The notes beneath the pieces are model-generated. The model made no database searches. It saw only the letters and a program-made list of their open reading frames with translations, and was not told the origin of the DNA. A stretch of 6,797 nt of DNA from Halovenus sp. (GTDB lineage Archaea > Halobacteriota > Halobacteria > Halobacteriales > Haloarculaceae): positions 1 through 6,797 of the forward strand of contig JAQCNG010000275.1 of the NCBI GenBank assembly GCA_028275145.1, read 5' to 3'. This document shows, in pieces, positions 1 to 5,815 of this stretch. Both the position numbers and the translations under genes were made by a program. The first letter of the stretch is position 1, and each line of letters opens with the position of its first letter.

Positions 1-257
1 CGTTCGGCCGCCTGGCGGGCGAACTCGTTGTGGTCGACCACCTCGACGACCCGCGTGTAGACGGTGTACCCCCAGACGTCGAACGTTCCCTGCCCGACGC
101 CCTTGTGCTGTGGGACGCGATAGCGGGAGGGTGGCTCCGCGTGTGGCCCCCTGAGTTCCACGCCCTTTCGCTCGGCCCGGGCCTTCAGCCTCGAGACGAC
201 CGACTCCAGACGGTCGCTGTCGCCACTTTGGAACGTCAGCCGGGTCACGAACGGCAT
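1..257 (-). CDS. uS10/mL48-family ribosomal-protein paralogue (N-terminal part)
   Basis: The minus-strand frame opens with ATG at 257-255 and stays open to the left edge, giving 85 complete residues (MPFVTRLTFQSGDSDRLESV at the start); the C-terminus is outside the window. The pattern is an S10-like beta-alpha-beta fold: a strand (VTRLTF), a helix that reads SDRLESVVSRLKARAERKG, then 'VELRGPHAEPP', then a strand around FDVWGYTVYTRVVEVVD. In S10 the same 'xGPxxxP' turn is followed by a basic loop and a 'hxxhxRxhxhhD' strand. Haloarchaea carry a true S10 (about 102 residues) in the translation operon and also such an S10/mL48-like paralogue; this sequence fits the paralogue because it lacks the usual S10 opening. 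Its exact role is not known to me; ribosome association is inferred from the family only. It lies head-to-head with asd. The upstream AT-rich element fits a leaderless start at this ATG, which supports the start choice. Confidence 0.72.
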   Translation of the reverse strand, partial: MPFVTRLTFQSGDSDRLESVVSRLKARAERKGVELRGPHAEPPSRYRVPQHKGVGQGTFDVWGYTVYTRVVEVVDHNEFARQAAE

Positions 258-278
258 ACTCGGCTGTTGACCACCGTC

Positions 279-286
279 GATTAAAC
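279..286 (-). promoter_or_regulatory. Probable TATA box for the uS10-like gene (leaderless)
   Basis: Read on the minus strand the element is GTTTAATC, centred about 26 bp before the ATG at 257. Haloarchaeal TATA boxes sit about 26-28 bp upstream of the transcription start, so transcription would begin at or next to the start codon. This would give a leaderless mRNA, which is common in haloarchaea. No Shine-Dalgarno is seen before the ATG, which agrees. The same 102-bp spacer must also hold the asd promoter, for which no clear TATA element is visible; the best weak candidate is the stretch around 322-334. Confidence 0.5.
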
Positions 287-359
287 GTGTTCCCTTCTCG
301 GTCCGAGCGTGCCAGGCGTTTCCAAACTGTTTTGTCCGGGCATCGGTCTACGGTCTGGT

Positions 360-1397
360 ATGAGTATCCGTGCCGGTGTTCTGGGTGCGACCGGAGCGGT
401 CGGGCAGCGACTCATCCAGTTGCTCGACCCGCACCCGGAGTTCGAGATTGCAGCGCTGACCGCGAGCGATGCGAGCGCGGGACGGCCGTACCGCGAGGCC
501 GCAAAGTGGCGCATCGATGCACCGATTCCACGCGACGTGGCCGAAACGACCGTCGGTCCGACGACGCCGGAGGCCGTTCCGGACGACGTCGAGATCATCT
601 TCTCGTCGCTCCCCTCTGATATCGGCGCGGCCGTGGAGGGGTCGTTCTGCGAGGCGGGCTACATCGTCTCCTCGAACTCCTCGAACGCCCGGGATGACGA
701 CGACGTGCCGCTGGTGGTCCCCGAGGTGAACGCCGACCACCTCGGACTGATCGAGCGCCAGCGCGACGAGCGCGGCTGGTCCGGCGCGCTCGTGAAAAAC
801 CCCAACTGCTCGACTATCACCATGATTCCGCCGCTCGCGGCCGTCGAGGAGCGGTTCGGACTGGAGCGTGTCACCGTCGCGACCCTGCAGGCCGTCTCGG
901 GGGCGGGCTACTCGGGTGTCACCTCCATGGAGATACTCGACAACGCCATCCCCCACATCGGTGGCGAAGAGAACAAGATGGAGACCGAGTCACGGAAACT
1001 CCTCGGCGAGTTCGACGGCGCGACTGTCGACTGGCACGATACCCGGGTCGAGGCCTCCTGTAACCGGATTCCGACCCTCGACGGCCACCTCGAGAACGTC
1101 TGGGTCGACACGGCCGAACCGGCGACCCCCGAGGCGGTTGCCGACGCGATGACGGCCTACCCGACACTGGACCTGCCGAGCGCACCCGACCAGCTCGTCC
1201 ACGTGTTCGACGAGCCTGACCGGCCACAGCCCCGGCTCGACCGCAACCGCGAGCAGGGGATGGGTGTCGACGTCGGCGGCCTGCAGTCGACCGACGGCGG
1301 CGTCCAGTTCGACTGTCTCGCACACAACACCATGCGCGGGGCCGCCGGCGCGTCCGTGCTCAACGGCGAACTCCTGCTCGAACGGGGCTACCTGTAA
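360..1397 (+). CDS. asd: Aspartate-semialdehyde dehydrogenase
   Basis: Encodes 345 residues, the usual length for the archaeal/fungal-type enzyme. It reduces L-aspartyl-4-phosphate to L-aspartate 4-semialdehyde with NADPH in the cytoplasm, the branch-point step to threonine, methionine and lysine. The N-terminal nucleotide-binding motif GATGAVGQRL is at residues 9-18. The catalytic cysteine is C150 in KNPNCST. The 'QAVSGAGYSG' segment (177-186) and GEENKMETE (202-210) fit the substrate and phosphate-binding region. The catalytic histidine is H243 in the DGH motif of RIPTLDGHLENV. I chose the ATG at 360 rather than the in-frame ATG at 309, because the Rossmann motif starts 5-10 residues after the 360 ATG as in homologues, and the 17 extra residues look like translated upstream DNA. 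No Shine-Dalgarno precedes it. The stop is TAA at 1395-1397. It stands alone on this strand, with a divergent neighbour upstream and convergent uvrA downstream. Confidence 0.95.
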   Translation: MSIRAGVLGATGAVGQRLIQLLDPHPEFEIAALTASDASAGRPYREAAKWRIDAPIPRDVAETTVGPTTPEAVPDDVEIIFSSLPSDIGAAVEGSFCEAGYIVSSNSSNARDDDDVPLVVPEVNADHLGLIERQRDERGWSGALVKNPNCSTITMIPPLAAVEERFGLERVTVATLQAVSGAGYSGVTSMEILDNAIPHIGGEENKMETESRKLLGEFDGATVDWHDTRVEASCNRIPTLDGHLENVWVDTAEPATPEAVADAMTAYPTLDLPSAPDQLVHVFDEPDRPQPRLDRNREQGMGVDVGGLQSTDGGVQFDCLAHNTMRGAAGASVLNGELLLERGYL

Positions 1398-1577
1398 CAG
1401 CGAGAGAGTCACGCCCTTCTCATGAACGAGAGTGTTCCGACGCTCAGTCGGACCCGAGGACCGAACAGGGCGGGCGTGAATCGCGTCAGTTTCACTCCGC
1501 TCTCCCTACCGGGGTCGTATCATGGTACAACTCGAGCGTGGAGATCATTGCGGTTTCGAGTGACACGCCGGACTGAC

Positions 1578-1583
1578 AAAAAA
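1578..1583 (-). terminator. Possible U-tract terminator of uvrA
   Basis: Six consecutive A on the plus strand read as T6 on the minus strand, about 80 bp after the uvrA stop codon and just after a short G-run (GTGGGTTTTTTG). Archaeal intrinsic termination relies on such U-runs and often needs no hairpin. In a window this GC-rich a T6 is uncommon, and its place in the convergent asd-uvrA gap fits. The rest of 1398-1661 shows no gene, tRNA or strong repeat; no comparable T-run follows asd on the plus strand. Confidence 0.4.
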
Positions 1584-1661
1584 CCCACAGTTCGTGTACC
1601 CCGCTGGCAGCCATCGACCGGGGGCGACGACCGAACCCGTGCCGACACCGCACGACAGCGG

Positions 1662-4600
1662 TCAGTCGTCGCCCGCGCCGGTGGCCTGCTCGCGCTCTGC
1701 GACGTCTGCTGGGGTTCCGGAGCGTGGCCCCTTCAGGTCGACAGCGGGCAGCAGGTCACGGAGGTACTGGCCGGTGTAGGAGGCCTCGACGCGGGCAACC
1801 TCCTCGGGCGTGCCGGCCGCAACCACGTCACCGCCGTGTTCGCCGCCCTCCGGTCCGAGGTCGACGATGTGGTCGGCGTTTTTCACCAGGTCGAGTTCGT
1901 GCTCGATGACGACCAGCGTGTTGCCCTCGTCGGTTAGCCGGTGGAGCACGTCGATGAGTTTGCGCTCGTCCTCCGGGTGGAGTCCCGTTGTCGGCTCGTC
2001 GAGCAGGTACAGCGTCTCGCCGGTGTCTTTCTTGCCGAGTTCCTCGGCGAGTTTGACCCGCTGGGCCTCGCCACCCGAGAGTGTCGTCGAGGGCTGGCCC
2101 AGTTGCATGTAGCCCAGACCGACGTCTTTCAGCAGTTCGAGCCGCCGGCGTAGCTGTCTGTGACTCTCGAAAAAGGCGTGTGCCTCCGCGACGGTCATGT
2201 CGAGCACGTCCGCGATGGTGTTGCCTTTGAACTCCACCTGCAGGGTTTCGTCGTTGTAGCGCGCACCACCACACTCCTCACAGGGCACCTGGACGTCCGA
2301 GAGAAAGTTCATGTCGATTGTCACCATCCCCTGGCCGCCACACTCCTCGCAGCGGCCACCCTTCACGTTGAACGAGAATCGACCCTTCTCGTAGCCCCGG
2401 CGCTTCGAGAGCTCGGTCTCGGCGAACAGTTCCCGAACGTAGTCGAACACGTTCGTGTAGGTCGCGGGGTTCGAGCGGGGGGTCCGACCGATCGGTGACT
2501 GGTCGATGAGCCGGACCGTCTCGATCTGGTCGAGCCCCTCGATGTCGTCGTGTTCGCCGGGGTCGACGCTCGTGTTGTCGTTCATCTCCCGGGCCAGCCC
2601 CTTGTACAGCACGTCGTGCATCAACGTGGACTTGCCGGAGCCAGAGACGCCCGTGATTGCGGTAAAGGCCCCCAGCGGAATCTCCACGTCGAGGTCCCGG
2701 AGGTTGTGCTGGCGCGCCCCCCGGATGGTGAGTGTGCCGCCGGGGTGGTCCGCGAGCCGTTGCCCACCGTGGTCTGTGCCCGCATCAGCAGGCACCCGGC
2801 GACTCTCGGGCACGGGAATCGAGCGCTCGCCGGCGAGATACTCGCCGGTGACACTCTCGTCGCTGTTCGTCACCTCCTCGAGTGAGCCGTTGACGACCAC
2901 CTCCCCGCCGCGCTTGCCCGGCCCCGGCCCCATGTCGACGATGTTGTCGGCCCGGCGCATCGTCTCGGTGTCGTGCTCGACCACGACGAGCGTGTTGCCG
3001 ATGTCGCGCAACTCCGCCAGTGTGTCGAGCAGTCGGTCGTTGTCGCGCTGGTGCAACCCGATGGAGGGCTCGTCCAGCACGTACAGCACACCGACCAGAC
3101 CGGACCCGATCTGTGTGGCCAGGCGGATGCGCTGGCTCTCCCCGCCCGAGAGTGTCGCGGCCTCGCGGTCCAGTGTCAGATACTCCAGTCCGACCTCGCA
3201 CATAAAGCCCAGACGCGAGCGGATCTCCTTGAGTATCTCCTCGGCGATTGTGCGGTCGCGCTCGTCGAGTCGCCCCTCCATCCCCTCGAAGTGTTCGAGC
3301 GCGTCGCCGATGGACATCCGACTGACCTCGTCGATTGTTGTTCCCGCGACCCGCACCGCGCGGGACTCCGGCCGGAGACGGGTCCCCTCGCAGGCCGGGC
3401 AGGTGGTGACGGCCATGAACTCCTCGATGTGCTCTCGCGCACGGTCACTGTCTGTCTCGACGTGGCGGCGCTCCAGATTGGGGATGACACCCTCGAAGCG
3501 CTCGGTCTTCTCGCGCGTGCCGTTTTTCGTCCGCCACTGGAACTGCACCTGTCTGTCGGTACCCCAGAGAAACTGCCGCTGGATGTCGGACTCCAGGTCC
3601 TCGAAGGGGGTCGTGAGCGAGACATCAAAGTGCTCGGCCACGTTGTCGAGCTGTCGGGAGTAGTAGGTCCGGTTGTAGCTCCAGGGCTCGAACACGTGTT
3701 TCAGCGGCTTCGAGGGGTCCTGTATCACCAGGTCCTCGCTGACCTCCTTTGTCTCGCCGATCCCCTCACACTCCGGACACGCGCCGTGGGGGCTGTTGAA
3801 CGAGAACGAGCGGGTCTCGATTGCGCTGATGTCGATACCACAGTGCGTGCAGGCCAGTTCCTCCGAGAACTCGACGACCGTGCGGTCGGCCTCGCCGTCC
3901 GCCGGCGTGTCCCCACCCTCCCCGCCGGCGGCAGAGAGGTCACCGGTCGAGCGCGCCTGGGTGCCCCCGATGTCGAACCCCGCGGGTGGGTCCGGAAACA
4001 CCACCTTGAGCACGCCGTCGGCCTCGTCGAGTGCCGTCTCCACCGAGTCGGTGACGCGGGCACGCTCGTCGGCGGCGAGTTTCACCCGGTCGACGACTAC
4101 GTCGACGGTGTGGTCGTAGTTCTCGTCGAGGTCAGGTCGGTCGATTGTGAGGTCGTAGCGCTCGTCGTCCACCTCGACGCGGGTGTAGCCCTCGCTCACG
4201 AGGTCGTCGAACAGCTCCTCGAAGGCACCCTTCTGGTCGCGGACCACCGGCGCACAGAGTTCGGCCCGGGTCCCCTCCGGCGCGGCGAGCAGTCGACGGA
4301 CCATCTGCTGGGCGCTCTGGTCTGCCACCTGGCGGCCACACTCCGGGCAGTGGGGCGTACCCACCCGGGCGTACAGCAGGCGCAGATAGTCGTGGAGTTC
4401 GGTGACCGTGCCCACGGTGGACCGGGGGTTGTTTGCGGCGTTTTTCTGGTCGATAGAGATTGCGGGTGAGAGCCCCTCGACGGTTTCGACCTGTGGCTTG
4501 TCCATCTGCCCGAGAAAGTTCCGGGCGTAGGCCGACAGTGACTCGATGTAGCGGCGCTGTCCCTCCGCGTAGATTGTCTCGAAGGCAAGCGAGGATTTTC

Positions 4601-4712
4601 CCGACCCCGAGAGCCCCGTCACGACCGTCAACTCCTCGCGGGGAATCTCGACGTCGACCTCCTCGAGGTTGTTCTCGGCCGCCCCGCGCACTTCGATGTA
4701 CTCGCGACTCAT
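1662..4712 (-). CDS. uvrA: Excinuclease ABC subunit UvrA
   Basis: Encodes 1016 residues. UvrA is the dimeric damage-recognition ATPase of UvrABC nucleotide excision repair: it scans DNA for bulky lesions and loads UvrB. Two ABC modules are complete. Module I has Walker [10 protein letters not shown] (33-41), signature LSGGESQ (521-527) and Walker B YVLDEPS (544-550). Module II has Walker [10 protein letters not shown] (688-696), signature LSGGEAQ (878-884) and Walker [11 protein letters not shown] (901-910). The zinc module in the first half uses C288, C291, C312 and C315; the C-terminal one uses C788, C791, C811 and C814. Extra CxxC pairs occur at 122/125 and 438/441. The protein is longer than bacterial UvrA (about 940) because of acidic, low-complexity inserts near 245-280 and 638-658 and a C-terminal tail after about 986. 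The ATG at 4712 is chosen over an in-frame upstream ATG at 4865: [16 protein letters not shown] matches the family start, and the extension would overlap the upstream gene. The first gene of the same strand lies 49 bp upstream, suggesting one transcript. Haloarchaeal uvrABC is generally thought to derive from bacteria. Confidence 0.97.
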   Translation of the reverse strand: MSREYIEVRGAAENNLEEVDVEIPREELTVVTGLSGSGKSSLAFETIYAEGQRRYIESLSAYARNFLGQMDKPQVETVEGLSPAISIDQKNAANNPRSTVGTVTELHDYLRLLYARVGTPHCPECGRQVADQSAQQMVRRLLAAPEGTRAELCAPVVRDQKGAFEELFDDLVSEGYTRVEVDDERYDLTIDRPDLDENYDHTVDVVVDRVKLAADERARVTDSVETALDEADGVLKVVFPDPPAGFDIGGTQARSTGDLSAAGGEGGDTPADGEADRTVVEFSEELACTHCGIDISAIETRSFSFNSPHGACPECEGIGETKEVSEDLVIQDPSKPLKHVFEPWSYNRTYYSRQLDNVAEHFDVSLTTPFEDLESDIQRQFLWGTDRQVQFQWRTKNGTREKTERFEGVIPNLERRHVETDSDRAREHIEEFMAVTTCPACEGTRLRPESRAVRVAGTTIDEVSRMSIGDALEHFEGMEGRLDERDRTIAEEILKEIRSRLGFMCEVGLEYLTLDREAATLSGGESQRIRLATQIGSGLVGVLYVLDEPSIGLHQRDNDRLLDTLAELRDIGNTLVVVEHDTETMRRADNIVDMGPGPGKRGGEVVVNGSLEEVTNSDESVTGEYLAGERSIPVPESRRVPADAGTDHGGQRLADHPGGTLTIRGARQHNLRDLDVEIPLGAFTAITGVSGSGKSTLMHDVLYKGLAREMNDNTSVDPGEHDDIEGLDQIETVRLIDQSPIGRTPRSNPATYTNVFDYVRELFAETELSKRRGYEKGRFSFNVKGGRCEECGGQGMVTIDMNFLSDVQVPCEECGGARYNDETLQVEFKGNTIADVLDMTVAEAHAFFESHRQLRRRLELLKDVGLGYMQLGQPSTTLSGGEAQRVKLAEELGKKDTGETLYLLDEPTTGLHPEDERKLIDVLHRLTDEGNTLVVIEHELDLVKNADHIVDLGPEGGEHGGDVVAAGTPEEVARVEASYTGQYLRDLLPAVDLKGPRSGTPADVAEREQATGAGDD

Positions 4713-4761
4713 TCGTTGTACGAGATTGGACTGCAACACAGAAACACTGTCGGTTCGCAAC

Positions 4762-5358
4762 TCACGACCGCAGCTCCCCGTCCAGTGCGATGTGGATGAG
4801 ACAGCCGAGAAAGAACGTGCCGACGACGACGACGGCAGCGACCCGCTTTGCGACCGAGAGGTCACGGGTCAGCAGTCCGACCCCGCCGGCGAGGAGAGCG
4901 GTCAACACGAACAGCACCGGCGCGCTGTGGGTCCAGCCGCGGTGTTCGCCGGTCACCAGGTCGACTGTCGGTTCGACCAGGCCAACGGTGAACAGTGCCA
5001 CGACGGCCGTGCCCGCGCCGGCGGCCACCTCGGCCGAGACTCCTGGGGCCCCGAGAACGTCAACCAGCGCGGTGTCGACCAACTCGACGAGCGCGTCGAA
5101 ACCGAGCGCGGCGAGCGACCCGATACCGGTCACCACCAGCAGACGGAGCGCCCTGACGGCCTTCCGCCGGGGAATCGACCTGTGGTGGTCCACGTCCGGA
5201 AAGATGGCGCCGACGAACGTCGCGGCCGCGGCACCGAGGGCCCCGCCCCCGGCCAGCAGCAGCGACTCGAACTGGACGAGGAGTCCACCGCCGACTGCCA
5301 GCGCTGTGACCACGGCCCCAACTCGTCCCCATCGCGCGTGTGTCGGGTAGTTCGGCAT
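4762..5358 (-). CDS. YdjM/DUF457-type membrane metal-dependent hydrolase (putative)
   Basis: Encodes 198 residues. It has the spaced His/Asp motifs of the YdjM (DUF457, LexA-binding inner-membrane hydrolase) family: PTHARWG (5-11), FPDVDHH (53-59), GEHRGWTHS (137-145) and HIALD (189-193). These could bind a metal at a membrane-embedded active site. Hydrophobic stretches at about 13-29, 34-52, 70-90, 108-130, 145-163 and 172-191 predict five or six membrane segments, so an integral membrane protein is expected. The substrate is unknown; 'metal-dependent hydrolase' is the family name and enzymatic activity is not shown by the sequence. The start at 5358 is fixed by a TATA element at the leaderless distance upstream and by the conserved PTH motif right after it. 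It is the first gene before uvrA on the same strand (49-bp gap) and probably shares its transcript. E. coli ydjM is a LexA/SOS-regulated gene, which makes the pairing with uvrA suggestive, though haloarchaea lack LexA. Confidence 0.85.
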   Translation of the reverse strand: MPNYPTHARWGRVGAVVTALAVGGGLLVQFESLLLAGGGALGAAAATFVGAIFPDVDHHRSIPRRKAVRALRLLVVTGIGSLAALGFDALVELVDTALVDVLGAPGVSAEVAAGAGTAVVALFTVGLVEPTVDLVTGEHRGWTHSAPVLFVLTALLAGGVGLLTRDLSVAKRVAAVVVVGTFFLGCLIHIALDGELRS

Positions 5359-5381
5359 ACCCCGGATTGAACGCTCGCTGG

Positions 5382-5389
5382 CTTATATA
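5382..5389 (-). promoter_or_regulatory. TATA box of the ydjM-like/uvrA transcript (leaderless)
   Basis: Read on the minus strand this is TATATAAG, a near-ideal archaeal TATA box, centred about 27 bp before the ATG at 5358. That places the transcription start at or within a couple of bases of the start codon, so the mRNA is predicted to be leaderless; no Shine-Dalgarno is present. Because uvrA follows after 49 bp without an equally convincing promoter of its own, this is the likely main promoter for both genes. Confidence 0.7.
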
Positions 5390-5435
5390 CAGTGGGTTCC
5401 GGGCGGCCCACAGACTGCCCTGGTCACCCCGTCGT

Positions 5436-5452
5436 GTCCGGACTTGCCGGAC
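5436..5452. repeat. Short inverted repeat GTCCGG-acttg-CCGGAC
   Basis: A perfect 6-bp inverted repeat with a 5-nt spacer, followed within a few bases by a second small dyad, CACAGTGTG (5457-5465). Either could be a hairpin or a binding site. In a genome this rich in G and C such short dyads also arise by chance, so function is only a possibility. Confidence 0.25.
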
Positions 5453-5626
5453 CTGTCACAGTGTGCTCGCAATCATGCGTCCGTCTGACGTCACCCCCGA
5501 TGAACCCCCCACAATTTCCACTGCTGGCCCGTTGCTCTCTCCGGGTTCTGACCGCCGAGTTCCACTTTCACTCCGGTCAAGACAGCGTTAAGAGTGGCAA
5601 GAACGTGAGTACACATCGCACGAGTT

Positions 5627-5645
5627 ACACCGCAGTGCGGGGTGT
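5627..5645. promoter_or_regulatory. Imperfect dyad, candidate operator upstream of nrdJ
   Basis: The core CCGCA-G-TGCGG (5630-5640) is a perfect 11-bp dyad, flanked by ACA on the left and TGT on the right with a two-base offset. The outer ACA/TGT arms loosely recall sites of ribonucleotide-reductase repressors such as NrdR, whose boxes run ACA...TGT, but the AT-rich core of known NrdR boxes is missing. It lies about 170 bp before the nrdJ start. Treat it as a candidate only. Confidence 0.22.
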
Positions 5646-5743
5646 CTCACCGCGAATAGTTCAGGTAAACACACCGTCGACAGACGCGAAGTCACCCGAC
5701 GAAACTGCCAACTGATTCGGAACCGAGCACAACGGACACACAG

Positions 5744-5815
5744 ATGAAACTAACTCAGATGACGCGACCGGGACGAACCGTCGACACGACAACGGACCGA
5801 GGTGAGGACGAATGA
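5744..5815 (+). CDS. Possible 23-residue leader ORF overlapping the nrdJ start
   Basis: ATG at 5744 opens a frame of 23 codons (MKLTQMTRPGRTVDTTTDRG, then EDE) that ends in TGA at 5813-5815. The TGA shares bases with the nrdJ ATG in an ATGA overlap, an arrangement typical of translational coupling. The peptide is hydrophilic and matches no family I know. No clear Shine-Dalgarno precedes its ATG, and the internal ATG at 5759 could serve instead. The nrdJ Shine-Dalgarno lies inside this ORF, so ribosomes finishing it could reinitiate on nrdJ. It could equally be a chance frame, since stop codons are rare in GC-rich DNA and an overlap like this will sometimes occur without meaning. Confidence 0.3.
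   Translation: MKLTQMTRPGRTVDTTTDRGEDE
5799..5805 (+). promoter_or_regulatory. Shine-Dalgarno of nrdJ
   Basis: GAGGTGA matches seven consecutive bases of the archaeal Shine-Dalgarno consensus (AGGAGGTGAT) and ends 6 nt before the ATG at 5812. It settles the nrdJ start. It also shows that this gene is translated from a leadered mRNA, in contrast to the leaderless signals of the other promoters in the window. Confidence 0.75.

Larger units (their letters stand above)
5390..5743. other. Long intergenic region upstream of nrdJ
   Basis: About 350 bp between the ydjM-like promoter and the first ATG of the nrdJ leader. Short frames exist on both strands, but their products are low-complexity and match no family I recognise, so I regard it as non-coding. 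No tRNA, B12-box-like cobalamin riboswitch core or CRISPR repeat is evident. No canonical TATA box for nrdJ is obvious; weak AT-richer spots lie near 5587-5592 (GTTAAG) and 5664-5670 (GGTAAAC). Two small dyads are present and are listed separately. The long spacer suggests a transcript with a real 5' leader, unlike the leaderless genes to the left. Confidence 0.5.

Noticed and set aside
309..359. Upstream alternative start for asd (17 extra residues)
   Set aside because: The Rossmann motif expects a start at 360. The extension has no homology to the family and runs through the promoter spacer.
1422..1937. Plus-strand frame of 171 codons starting in the asd-uvrA gap
   Set aside because: More than half lies antisense to the conserved uvrA C-terminus. 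The product is Arg/Ser/Thr-rich with no family pattern, as expected of a shadow frame in GC-rich DNA.
2973..4469. Long plus-strand frame of 498 codons inside uvrA
   Set aside because: It is entirely antisense to uvrA, and its length follows from the codon bias of uvrA. The product shows no domain, and there is no promoter or Shine-Dalgarno.
4713..4865. Upstream alternative start for uvrA (51 extra residues)
   Set aside because: It would overlap the end of the ydjM-like gene and add a Ser-rich segment foreign to UvrA. MSREYIEV at 4712 matches the family N-terminus.
5500..5560. Possible cobalamin riboswitch (a CCACTG-like string) before the B12-dependent reductase
   Set aside because: Only a fragment resembles the B12-box and it lacks the rest of the conserved core on either strand. 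Such riboswitches are also not expected in haloarchaea.
5392..5715. Plus-strand frame of 107 codons in the nrdJ upstream region
   Set aside because: Composition is low-complexity, with no recognisable motif, start signal or family resemblance. Overlapping frames on both strands are equally open.
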